6,027 nucleotides of DNA from DUPQ01 sp964563155 (GTDB taxonomy: Bacteria > Bacillota > Clostridia > DUPQ01). The position numbers were made by a program, and so were the translations under genes. Of this stretch, positions 1 through 5,504 are shown piece by piece (the stretch's first letter is position 1; each line of letters starts with the position of its first letter). The notes beneath the pieces are model-generated. The model did no database searches. It saw only the letters and a program-made list of their open reading frames with translations, and was not told where the DNA came from. Location of the stretch: contig CAZLVL010000032.1 of the NCBI GenBank assembly GCA_964563155.1, forward strand, positions 1 to 6,027, given 5' to 3'.

Positions 1-2
1 AG

Positions 3-455
3 ACAAAATTAAAAGCAATATCTGAGATGATCTCGAAAAGAGCGACTCAAAAACAAATTGCTCAATACTTAGGTGTCACGGAAAAAACATTAATCAAATT
101 AAGAAAAGTACATCCTAAACTAGATAAATCTTTTCAATATGGTGATGAAGAGTTAAAACAAACCTTACTTGATGCCATGTACAAAAGAGCCGTTGGTTTT
201 GATTATGAAGAAACACAAACCATCATAGAAGAAACAAAAACAGGCACTAAAAAAAGAATTACAAAATATAAAAAGAAATCCTTACCTGAGATAGCAGCTA
301 TTAAGTATTTGCTGATTATTAAGTTTGGACTTGAATACAATGATAAAAAAGAAGAAATAGAACTGATGAATAAACGATTAGAAAAAGGTGAGGAGCTTTG
401 GTCGAATGAATATAGTCATGAAGAAGGTAACCCAATTAAGCGAATACGAAAATAA
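3..455 (+). CDS. Phage helix-turn-helix protein, terminase-small-subunit-like (5' end outside window)
   Basis: This is probably a DNA-binding protein of the phage terminase-small-subunit-like type. An HTH segment (ATQKQIAQYLGVTEKTLIKL) is followed by the block KRAVGFDYEETQTIIEE and a basic KTGTKKRITKYKKK stretch, a pattern I recall from small phage HTH proteins annotated as terminase small subunit or hypothetical. The first ATG is at base 27, but the frame is open to the left edge and reads KLKAISEM just before it, which fits the first helix of such a domain. No ribosome site precedes base 27, so the true start probably lies upstream of the window. The last 50 bases overlap the methyltransferase gene. 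A packaging role is doubtful because a second, better-placed small subunit lies at 5559-5879. It could instead be a regulator. Confidence 0.6.
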   Translation, partial: TKLKAISEMISKRATQKQIAQYLGVTEKTLIKLRKVHPKLDKSFQYGDEELKQTLLDAMYKRAVGFDYEETQTIIEETKTGTKKRITKYKKKSLPEIAAIKYLLIIKFGLEYNDKKEEIELMNKRLEKGEELWSNEYSHEEGNPIKRIRK

Positions 456-1608
456 TCCACGGAATAATGAGGCAGCTATAGAAGCAGTGGCCAACAGTAT
501 CAAATCATTTGGCTTTAAGGTGCCTATTGTGATTACATCCGATCACGTTATCATTGCTGGACATACAAGGCTTAAAGCGGCAATTTCGCTTGATTTAAAA
601 GATGTTCCATGTATCATCGCTGATGACTTATCAGATGATCAAATCAAAGCATTTAGATTAGCTGATAATAAAACAGCTGAACTTGCGACATGGGATTTTA
701 CTAAACTTGAAAACGAGTTAGTTGATATTGATATGGACATGTTACAGTTTGGTTTTGAACAACTAGAAGAAGGTTTGCCTGATAATGCATCGGATGATGA
801 TTTTGATATCGATGAAGAAATCCCTGAATCGCCTTTTTCACAAACAGGTGACATCTATGAACTTGGTGGACACAGAGTTATGTGTGGTGATTCAACTAGT
901 GAGAGTGATGTTGCAAAACTGGTCGATGGAAGACAAGTGGATATGATTTTTACAGATCCACCTTATAACGTGGATTACGAAGGAACTGCAGGAAAAATCA
1001 AAAATGATAAGATGGAAGATAATAACTTCTATCTTTTTTTATACGATGCTTTCAATAACATGTTTCAAAACATTAAACCTGGTGGTGCCATCTATGTTTG
1101 CCATGCTGATACTGAAGGACTCAACTTTAGAAATGCATTCAAGAACGCTGGTTTTAAACTTGCTGAATGTTTAATCTGGGTTAAAAATGCTTTGGTCCTT
1201 GGAAGACAAGATTACCACTGGAGACATGAACCTATTCTTTATGGATGGAAAGAAGGCGCAGCTCATTATTTTGTTGATGACCGTTCTCAAGATACCATCT
1301 GGGAATATAACAAGCCTAGAAAGAATGAAGAACATCCAACGATGAAACCTTTAGAGTTAGTCGGAAAAGCTATCGCTAATTCATCAAGACGACATGAAAC
1401 GATACTTGATTTATTTGGTGGTTCAGGTTCAACAATGATTGCAGCTGATCAACTTGATCGTAAATCATGCTTAATGGAACTTGATGAAAGATTTATAGAT
1501 GTTATTGTTAAAAGATATATTAAACATAAAGAAACAAATGAAGATTGCTACTTGATTAGAAATGGTAAAAGGTCTAAACTAAGTTCTTTTGATATATTTG
1601 AAAATTAA
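406..1608 (+). CDS. ParB-like nuclease domain / adenine DNA methyltransferase fusion
   Basis: This is a 400-residue phage DNA methyltransferase with an N-terminal ParB/sulfiredoxin-type domain. The ParB part covers about residues 1-90 and includes AGHTRLKAA (about 51-59). The methylase part carries TDPPYN (DPPY at 184-187, the amino-methylase catalytic motif), HPTMKP (310-315) and LFGGSGS (FGGSG at 337-341, the S-adenosylmethionine-binding motif). DPPY before FxGxG is the beta-class order (N6_N4_Mtase family), so N6-adenine methylation is most likely. I chose the ATG at 406 because AGGAG lies 10 bases upstream; a GTG at 388 and an ATG at 418 are also in frame. It overlaps the preceding gene. 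No partner restriction gene is visible, so it looks like an orphan phage methylase that could protect phage DNA from host restriction. The MetK encoded downstream makes its cofactor. Confidence 0.93.
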   Translation: MNIVMKKVTQLSEYENNPRNNEAAIEAVANSIKSFGFKVPIVITSDHVIIAGHTRLKAAISLDLKDVPCIIADDLSDDQIKAFRLADNKTAELATWDFTKLENELVDIDMDMLQFGFEQLEEGLPDNASDDDFDIDEEIPESPFSQTGDIYELGGHRVMCGDSTSESDVAKLVDGRQVDMIFTDPPYNVDYEGTAGKIKNDKMEDNNFYLFLYDAFNNMFQNIKPGGAIYVCHADTEGLNFRNAFKNAGFKLAECLIWVKNALVLGRQDYHWRHEPILYGWKEGAAHYFVDDRSQDTIWEYNKPRKNEEHPTMKPLELVGKAIANSSRRHETILDLFGGSGSTMIAADQLDRKSCLMELDERFIDVIVKRYIKHKETNEDCYLIRNGKRSKLSSFDIFEN

Positions 1609-1693
1609 TCACTATAGTGAGAAAATTGACTTGCTATTTAGTCCCTTTAGAGTGATATATAGTGTAAGCAAAAAAATAAAGGAGACTAAAATT
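1609..1693 (+). promoter_or_regulatory. Intergenic gap with 12-bp palindrome and possible promoter
   Basis: This 85-base gap begins immediately after the methylase stop codon with the perfect palindrome TCACTATAGTGA (1609-1620). A possible -10 hexamer TATAGT lies at 1658-1663, within TGATATATAGTG. TTGACT (1626-1631) and TTGCTA (1631-1636) resemble -35 elements but are spaced too far from it for a standard promoter. CACTATA (1610-1616) can also pair with TATAGTG (1658-1664) to form a long-loop stem. AAAGGAG at 1678-1684 is the ribosome site of the next gene. The palindrome could be an operator, but nothing here shows which protein would bind it. Confidence 0.3.
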
Positions 1694-2128
1694 ATGCAAA
1701 AAGAAATGAAACTCAAAGACTTTATTGAAAGATTTAAACAAGGTGATTTTGAATCAAAAGATGTTCACACTCAAATTGAAGCTGGATGGTACGATTGGTT
1801 TTGTAAAGATGAAAGTCTAGCAAACAAAACAAAACGTATGGGTAACATTGTCAAACAACTCAAAGACGGTGGAAAAGTTAATCTTGAAACCATGTATGTT
1901 TGGTTTAAAAATAATTGCCCACTTGTAGGACCTTTATATGATGACTTTAGAATTGCAGACATCGAAACAGGAGATACACTATTTACCATAACAATCAATT
2001 GTTTTAGAGAAGAAAAAAGATATACAGTGTATGGTAGAAAGAATGACTTTATAGATCCACTCTTTGAAACAGATAAATCAAGAGAACTTGTTAACTGGCT
2101 TAATGAAGGGTGGAGCGACAATGTTTAA
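1694..2128 (+). CDS. Conserved phage protein of unknown function
   Basis: This is a 144-residue soluble protein with no signal peptide or membrane segment. Its character (GWYDWFC at 31-37, YVWFKNNCPL at about 68-77, FRIADIETGD near 85-94, TVYGRKNDF near 111-119) resembles a hypothetical protein I have seen in Firmicutes prophages, but I know of no assigned function. The frame is open from base 1589, but the start at 1694 is preferred because AAAGGAG (1678-1684) lies 9 bases upstream and the earlier codons would lie in the intergenic gap. Its last 8 bases overlap the start of the next gene, so the two are probably translated together. No catalytic motif stands out. Confidence 0.8.
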   Translation: MQKEMKLKDFIERFKQGDFESKDVHTQIEAGWYDWFCKDESLANKTKRMGNIVKQLKDGGKVNLETMYVWFKNNCPLVGPLYDDFRIADIETGDTLFTITINCFREEKRYTVYGRKNDFIDPLFETDKSRELVNWLNEGWSDNV

Positions 2129-2498
2129 AGAATACAATGCACATCCTAAAGGGCTAAAAACAACTGATTGTGTCGTACGAGCAATCTCAACAGCAACCAA
2201 CTCAGACTACATGGAAACAAGACGAGAACTGAACAGAAGAAAACGAGAACTTGGATATACGAGCTACAAAGACACTAAGTTCTTATATGATTATTTCAAA
2301 GGTTATCCAAGACTCATCTTTAAACCAGTCAAAGGTGAACCTAGAATAAAAGGTAGTGACTTTACCGAACTGCATCCAAGAGGAACTTACATCCTGAAAA
2401 TGGCTGGGCACATTACAGTGTGTGTAGATGGAGTTATACTTGATACTTGGGATTGTAGTTACCGTTCAGTTTATACAGCATGGGAGGTAAAAAAATGA
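2121..2498 (+). CDS. Probable papain-like cysteine peptidase-fold phage protein
   Basis: This is a 125-residue phage protein that looks like a minimal papain-fold cysteine peptidase. The pattern is TTDCVVRAIS with Cys17 at the start of a helix, then MAGHITVCVDG with His97 in a beta strand, then LDTWDCS with Asp108 or Asp111. That Cys-His-Asp order matches small phage and bacterial proteins often annotated hypothetical or papain-like; no substrate is known to me. The frame opens earlier, but the ATG at 2121 has GGAG (2112-2115) five bases upstream and overlaps the previous stop. Its TGA stop overlaps the next gene's ATG as ATGA. The fold is an inference from motif order, and the protein could be a non-catalytic relative. 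Confidence 0.72.
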   Translation: MFKEYNAHPKGLKTTDCVVRAISTATNSDYMETRRELNRRKRELGYTSYKDTKFLYDYFKGYPRLIFKPVKGEPRIKGSDFTELHPRGTYILKMAGHITVCVDGVILDTWDCSYRSVYTAWEVKK

Positions 2499-2794
2499 AA
2501 GTAAACTTTATTCGAAAAGCAGAACATGAAGAACTCATTCCACAAGATGAGTTTGTGATTGAAAAAGAAATTGTTTTAGATGCATCAGCTTTTGAAGAGT
2601 TTATTAATAATCCACTTGGATATTATGACTTTATAAAAGACAATACAAACTTAATGTATTGTGACACTGATGGAGTATTCCACTGTATTTATGTAACCTC
2701 AAATGAACATGACTTTGGCATACTCATAGAGAGCGAAGGCTATCATTACGCGAGGTATACAGCCTATTTACGAAAAACAAACCTTGGGAGCTAA
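2495..2794 (+). CDS. Small DUF6329-like phage protein
   Basis: This is a 99-residue acidic, soluble protein. The pattern KVNFIRKAEHEELIPQ, then YYDFIKDNTNLMYCDTDGVFHC, then GILIESEGYHYARYTAY resembles short phage and Clostridia proteins that I recall under DUF6329, with no known function; the family name is from memory and moderately certain. The start at 2495 is preferred over an in-frame ATG at 2480, because GGGAGGT (2482-2488) ends six bases before 2495 and lies inside the codons that the earlier start would use. The gene shares ATGA with the preceding stop. Its own TAA lies inside the stem of the terminator that ends this gene run. Confidence 0.75.
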   Translation: MKVNFIRKAEHEELIPQDEFVIEKEIVLDASAFEEFINNPLGYYDFIKDNTNLMYCDTDGVFHCIYVTSNEHDFGILIESEGYHYARYTAYLRKTNLGS

Positions 2795-2808
2795 AAGCTC
2801 CTTTTTTT
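2787..2808 (+). terminator. Intrinsic terminator after the DUF6329-like gene
   Basis: A perfect six-base stem, GGAGCT (2787-2792) with AGCTCC (2796-2801), closes a three-base loop and is followed at once by seven T (2802-2808). It overlaps the stop codon of the preceding gene. It separates the methylase-led gene run from metK, which begins 27 bases later. Confidence 0.9.
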
Positions 2809-2835
2809 GTACTTAAAAACGAAGGAGATTATAAT

Positions 2836-3966
2836 ATGCAAAGAATAACAAGTGAATCAGTATTTCAAGGACATCCTGATAAGGTATGTGACCAAATTAG
2901 TGATGCGATATTAGATGCATTATTAGAACAAGATAAAGAATCAAGAGTAGCAGTGGAAACTGCCATTAAAGATAATCTAGTATTTATCTTTGGTGAAGTT
3001 ACAACTACTGCATCTTTAAACTATAAAGCTATAGCGAAAACAGTATTAAAAGATATTGGTTATGATGAGGACTTTGTTGTCATAGAACAAATTAGCAAAC
3101 AATCACCTGATATTGCATTAGGTGTTAATAAAACAGAGCATAAAGAACAAGGTGCAGGAGATCAAGGTATTATGTTTGGTTATGCTTGTAATGAAACACA
3201 AGAGTTTATGCCATTACCAATAATGCTAGCTCATGAAATATCTAAAGAAGTTGATAAACTTAGAAAAGAGCAATACAGTCATATCTTTGGACCTGATGGG
3301 AAATGCCAAGTAAGTGTTGATTACAAAAATGGAAGACCTGTAAACATTCCAATCATTGTTGTATCTGCTCAAACAAAACCAGGTGTTTATAAGGATGTTT
3401 ATGAAGAAATCATTAGACAATCAATTCTTAGAGCTGTTGGTAGACATGATTTACTAAATGGTACACAAATCTTAATTAATCCAACAGGTGAGTTTATCCT
3501 TGGTGGACCTAAAGCAGATTCTGGATTAACTGGTAGAAAAATCATTGTGGATACTTATGGAGGTTACTCTAGACATGGTGGTGGTGCCTTCTCAGGAAAG
3601 GACGTAAGCAAAGTTGACCGTAGTGCGGCTTATTATGCAAGATACGTAGCCAAAGCCGTTGTAGGGGCAGGTTTGGCGACACACTGCGAAGTCTGTTTGA
3701 GTTATGCAATAGGTGTTGCAGAGCCAACAAGTATTCTTATCAACAGCTTTGATACTGGAGTTACATCAGATCTAGAAATTACACAATTAGTAAATGAAGT
3801 CTTTGATTTTAGACCAGGTGAAATGAAAAAAGAACTTAAACTAGATAATGTTAAGTTCAAACAAGTAGCAACCTATGGTCATTTTGGTAGAGAAGATTTA
3901 GATGTTCCATGGGAAGATGTAGATCATAAAATTGAAGAACTACTAGAATTATATGAAGAAGCCTAA
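2836..3966 (+). CDS. metK: S-adenosylmethionine synthetase (methionine adenosyltransferase)
   Basis: This cytoplasmic enzyme makes S-adenosylmethionine from methionine and ATP, releasing phosphate and diphosphate. The 376-residue protein is close to the usual 380-400 and has the family signatures in order: GHPDK (12-16, ATP and metal binding), GAGDQG (106-111), GLTGRKIIVDTYGG (230-243) and the glycine-rich loop GGGAFSGKDVSKVDR (248-262). The catalytic His, Asp and Lys residues of these motifs are present, so it should be active. AAGGAG (2822-2827) gives a strong ribosome site eight bases before the ATG. It follows a terminator without an obvious promoter of its own and overlaps the HNH gene by 14 bases. 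metK is normally a housekeeping gene. Beside a methylase and terminase genes it is probably phage cargo that supplies methyl donor or offsets its depletion. Confidence 0.97.
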   Translation: MQRITSESVFQGHPDKVCDQISDAILDALLEQDKESRVAVETAIKDNLVFIFGEVTTTASLNYKAIAKTVLKDIGYDEDFVVIEQISKQSPDIALGVNKTEHKEQGAGDQGIMFGYACNETQEFMPLPIMLAHEISKEVDKLRKEQYSHIFGPDGKCQVSVDYKNGRPVNIPIIVVSAQTKPGVYKDVYEEIIRQSILRAVGRHDLLNGTQILINPTGEFILGGPKADSGLTGRKIIVDTYGGYSRHGGGAFSGKDVSKVDRSAAYYARYVAKAVVGAGLATHCEVCLSYAIGVAEPTSILINSFDTGVTSDLEITQLVNEVFDFRPGEMKKELKLDNVKFKQVATYGHFGREDLDVPWEDVDHKIEELLELYEEA

Positions 3967-4237
3967 GATATTACATAACTTCTATAAATCAACTGGATGG
4001 CAAGTAGCAAGACAAATTAAGTATCAAGAACAAAATGGTAAGTGTGAACGATGTGGTCGAGTTGGTGAAGAAGTTCATCATAAGATTAGGTTAACAGTCG
4101 ATAATGTCAAGGATCCAACAGTTAGTATAAATCAAGAAAACTTAGAACTTCTTTGTAAAGACTGTCACAACAAAGAACACAAAAGATTTACAAAAGAAAA
4201 AGAATTTGATAGTGATGGTAATTTAATTCCAAGATAA
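3953..4237 (+). CDS. Phage HNH endonuclease of the packaging module
   Basis: This is a 94-residue HNH nuclease. CERC (Cys31, Cys34) and CKDC (Cys68, Cys71) form the zinc-binding pairs. EEVHHKI (His42, His43), Asn63 in the ENLELL segment and the CHNKEH segment (His72, Asn73, His76) supply the HNH core. The N-terminal KKPKILHNFYKSTGWQ is typical of the short HNH proteins encoded just upstream of terminase genes. In several phages such proteins work with terminase to cut DNA at cos sites. It overlaps metK by 14 bases and has no clear ribosome site, which suggests coupled translation. Unusually, about 1.3 kb separates it from the terminase small subunit, whereas these genes normally sit close together. 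Confidence 0.92.
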   Translation: MKKPKILHNFYKSTGWQVARQIKYQEQNGKCERCGRVGEEVHHKIRLTVDNVKDPTVSINQENLELLCKDCHNKEHKRFTKEKEFDSDGNLIPR

Positions 4238-4259
4238 TCTCGTTTTTATAATTAACTTT

Positions 4260-4285
4260 TGCTATAATGTTTATAAAAGGTGGGG
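4260..4285 (+). promoter_or_regulatory. Extended -10 promoter and ribosome site of the DUF4160-like gene
   Basis: TGCTATAAT (4260-4268) is a perfect extended -10 element, with no good -35 box. It lies in a 53-base gap after the HNH stop codon. AGGTGGGG (4278-4285) follows and sits five bases before the TTG start at 4291. This implies a very short leader and transcription independent of the upstream genes. Confidence 0.65.
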
Positions 4286-4290
4286 TATAA

Positions 4291-4980
4291 TTGGAAAAAA
4301 TATTTTATCGTATTCCTTTGGATTTAACAAATCCATATAAATTCATATGCTTATTGTCTAACCATAAAAATAGGGATAAAATTGGTGAAATAATTATTGA
4401 AAGCTCTTTTGGTTTTTCTATAGGAATCGATTACTTGTATTCATTGAAATCTCAAGACAGCAGTAATTTTGAGAGTTTACTCAAAGATAATCAAATTGAC
4501 TATGAAAAACTTGATCTTAGTCATAAATATCATGTATATCAAATCAACCATACAGCTAACGAACCTTTAGAAAATCTAGACTCAAGTTTTTTGTGTAATG
4601 ATGAAATGGATATTGTTGTAGACACAGACATACCTCAAATAATTTGTGGACCTGGTACAACCCGAGTTTTACATGAAGAGGAGATTGTCCGGAAAGATAA
4701 TATTAAAATTTATGTTCATTCTAATGAACTATGTGGACATCATATACCACATGTACATGTGAAATATAATGATAATGATAATTATTGTGTTATTAGTTTA
4801 GTAGATGTTTCAGTATTAGTACCAAAAAATCTTAAAAATGCAAAGACAAGAGATATCTGTAAACTAGTAAATACTCATTTGCAAAAATCAAGAGCTGCAT
4901 GGAATCGAACAAATTCACTTCTAAAGTTTAAAAAAAATAAAGAAGAATACACTTCTTCATTCTATAGACTCCCCCACTAG
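4291..4980 (+). CDS. Accessory protein with DUF4160-like C-terminal domain
   Basis: This is a 229-residue protein whose C-terminal half (about 137-205) resembles DUF4160. NIKIYVHSNELCG is followed by HHIPHVHV (150-157), a strand-rich stretch ending DVSVLVP, and a helical segment ending near Trp204. DUF4160 proteins are short and often paired with DUF2442 in toxin-antitoxin-like pairs, but their biochemistry is unclear. The N-terminal 130 residues match nothing I recognise. No signal or membrane segment is visible. The TTG start at 4291 is supported by AGGTGGGG just upstream. It has its own promoter and interrupts the usual HNH-terminase spacing, so it is likely a cargo gene, perhaps for defence or superinfection exclusion, which is inference. 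No DUF2442 partner is seen here. Confidence 0.75.
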   Translation: MEKIFYRIPLDLTNPYKFICLLSNHKNRDKIGEIIIESSFGFSIGIDYLYSLKSQDSSNFESLLKDNQIDYEKLDLSHKYHVYQINHTANEPLENLDSSFLCNDEMDIVVDTDIPQIICGPGTTRVLHEEEIVRKDNIKIYVHSNELCGHHIPHVHVKYNDNDNYCVISLVDVSVLVPKNLKNAKTRDICKLVNTHLQKSRAAWNRTNSLLKFKKNKEEYTSSFYRLPH

Positions 4981-5040
4981 GATGAGATTTATCTTTTTTA
5001 GGGTACCGCGTAGGGGGACGTTTAAAATACGCGAGGCAAA
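4970..5040. other. GC-rich repeat patch, candidate cos-type packaging site
   Basis: In very AT-rich surroundings this patch carries TCCCCC (4970-4975) facing GGGGGA (5013-5018), the palindrome GGTACC (5002-5007), and a perfect inverted repeat CGCGTA (5007-5012) / TACGCG (5028-5033). CGCG is rare elsewhere in the window. HNH-type phages often carry GC-rich, repeat-bearing cos DNA between the HNH gene and the terminase small subunit, and this lies in that interval. It also covers the stop codon of the preceding gene. The assignment rests on position and composition only. Confidence 0.35.
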
Positions 5041-5081
5041 AATTTTGAAATTCTGATTTTATTGAACTCGTAATATAATAA

Positions 5082-5134
5082 AAAAAGTAATGTTAAGCCA
5101 TGAATATGACATCATGGAATAAGCATTACTTTTT
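5082..5134. terminator. Bidirectional intrinsic terminator
   Basis: AAAAAGTAATG (5082-5092) and CATTACTTTTT (5124-5134) form a perfect 11-bp stem, and CCATGA (5098-5103) with TCATGG (5112-5117) forms an inner 6-bp stem. T-rich tracts follow on both strands. On the minus strand it lies six bases beyond the stop codon of the small hydrophobic peptide gene. On the plus strand it can end transcripts of the DUF4160-like gene. Confidence 0.8.
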
Positions 5135-5140
5135 ATATTA

Positions 5141-5233
5141 TTATCTGTTTTTATTCTTTTTACTAATTAAATTCAACAATGAAATTACTAAATTAATTAC
5201 AGAAATCACTACTCTTATAATGGTTAACAACAT
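5141..5233 (-). CDS. Small hydrophobic peptide, candidate type I toxin
   Basis: This 30-codon gene encodes one hydrophobic helix followed by a basic tail. Residues 1-24 are almost all Ile, Leu, Val, Ser, Thr and Asn (RVVISVINLVISLLNLIS for most of the helix), and residues 25-30 are KKNKNR. This is the shape of membrane-acting type I toxins such as the Fst/Ldr and TxpA/BsrG groups, although I recognise no specific family. GGTGA (5243-5239) lies five bases before the ATG and matches the part of the Shine-Dalgarno consensus complementary to UCACC. A strong terminator follows the stop. Codons 6-11 contain 16 bases perfectly complementary to the RNA encoded just upstream on the same strand. The promoter is unclear; a CATAAC hexamer at 5260-5255 is a weak candidate. 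The toxin role is inferred from architecture. Confidence 0.68.
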   Translation of the reverse strand: MLLTIIRVVISVINLVISLLNLISKKNKNR

Positions 5234-5386
5234 TTAATTCACCATTTTCTAGAGGTTATGCATTGAAAATAAAAAAGCAATGCAAAAATTTAACTTTTTT
5301 GCATTACCCGCCATCCCTTTTTTATACTAGTCAGTATCTAGTTCTATGACCGACAAATTTACCTCTGTCGAAGAGTAGTGATTTCT
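5201..5386. repeat. Perfect 16-bp inverted repeat linking peptide gene and ncRNA
   Basis: AGAAATCACTACTCTT at 5201-5216 is the exact reverse complement of AAGAGTAGTGATTTCT at 5371-5386. The left arm lies inside the peptide coding sequence and the right arm inside the ncRNA. Both genes are read from the minus strand, so their two transcripts can form a 16-bp RNA duplex. The pairing does not extend cleanly beyond the 16 bases, and five of the 16 pairs are G-C. Confidence 0.85.
5271..5305 (-). terminator. Intrinsic terminator of the ncRNA
   Basis: Read on the minus strand, AATGCAAAAA (5305-5296) pairs perfectly with TTTTTGCATT (5288-5279) around a seven-base loop and is followed after two bases by six T (5276-5271). 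The plus strand lacks an immediate T-run, so the element works in the minus direction. This supports a discrete RNA ending upstream of the peptide gene. Confidence 0.8.
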
Positions 5387-5447
5387 TTAGAGTTTTACCT
5401 GTTCACTCAGTGTTAAAGCCTTTTGTACCTGTATGGTCAGTATCTAG
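5330..5447 (-). repeat. 12-base direct repeat in two ncRNA hairpin loops
   Basis: CTAGATACTGAC occurs exactly at 5447-5436 and again at 5341-5330 on the minus strand, both inside the ncRNA. In the drawn fold each copy spans a hairpin stem edge and loop, leaving AUACUGA exposed twice. Duplicate exposed loops may be a protein or RNA contact site. No third copy was found in the window. Confidence 0.75.
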
Positions 5448-5475
5448 GTAATATTTAGAGTTATCCTCTACGTAT

Positions 5476-5504
5476 ATTATATCATTAGCAGCAATAGAAA
5501 TAAA
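5476..5504 (-). promoter_or_regulatory. Extended -10 promoter of the ncRNA
   Basis: Read on the minus strand, TGATATAAT (5484-5476) is a perfect extended -10 element. TTTATT (5504-5499) lies 17 bases upstream as a weak -35. Transcription would start near 5469, at the base of the first RNA hairpin. It points away from the terminase genes. Confidence 0.7.

Larger units (their letters stand above)
5271..5469 (-). ncRNA. Candidate antisense (antitoxin-like) structured RNA, about 200 nt
   Basis: A minus-strand RNA of about 200 nt is predicted between an extended -10 promoter and an intrinsic terminator, with no credible ORF inside. By eye it can fold as UAGAG/CUCUA at the 5' end (5470-5456), UACCU/AGGUA (5450-5446 with 5430-5426), CGACA/UGUCG (5370-5366 with 5355-5351), ACUAG/CUAGU (5342-5338 with 5330-5326), then the terminator stem. 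The 16-base segment complementary to the peptide mRNA (5386-5371) directly precedes the CGACA hairpin. AGUGA (5407-5403) could pair with part of it. It does not match tmRNA, RNase P RNA, SRP RNA or a riboswitch that I can recognise. The most likely role is to block translation of, or destabilise, the peptide mRNA. Alternatively, the same sequence could act as a leader if the terminator is read through. Confidence 0.65.

Noticed and set aside
639..854. Minus-strand ORF inside the methylase gene
   Set aside because: It is a serine-rich shadow of the strongly supported plus-strand methylase with no ribosome site.
1771..2121. Minus-strand ORF opposite the conserved phage protein
   Set aside because: It is a shadow of the 1694-2128 gene, which has a good ribosome site and coupled neighbours.
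3226..3420. Minus-strand ORF inside metK
   Set aside because: metK motifs are intact across this region, so this is a chance reading frame.
5100..5237. Plus-strand 45-codon hydrophobic ORF opposite the peptide gene
   Set aside because: It has no ribosome site, begins inside a terminator hairpin and overlaps the minus-strand peptide gene, which has a ribosome site, terminator and basic tail. Its hydrophobic stretch reflects the opposite strand.
5249..5314. Minus-strand 21-codon ORF across the ncRNA terminator
   Set aside because: The only purine run, AAAAGGG, touches the ATG, leaving no spacing. Most of the ORF is terminator sequence.
5201..5386. Retron, tracrRNA or transposon-end reading of the inverted repeat
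   Set aside because: No reverse transcriptase, Cas or transposase gene, CRISPR repeats or target-site duplications are visible in the window. Two separately promoted or terminated transcripts fit better.
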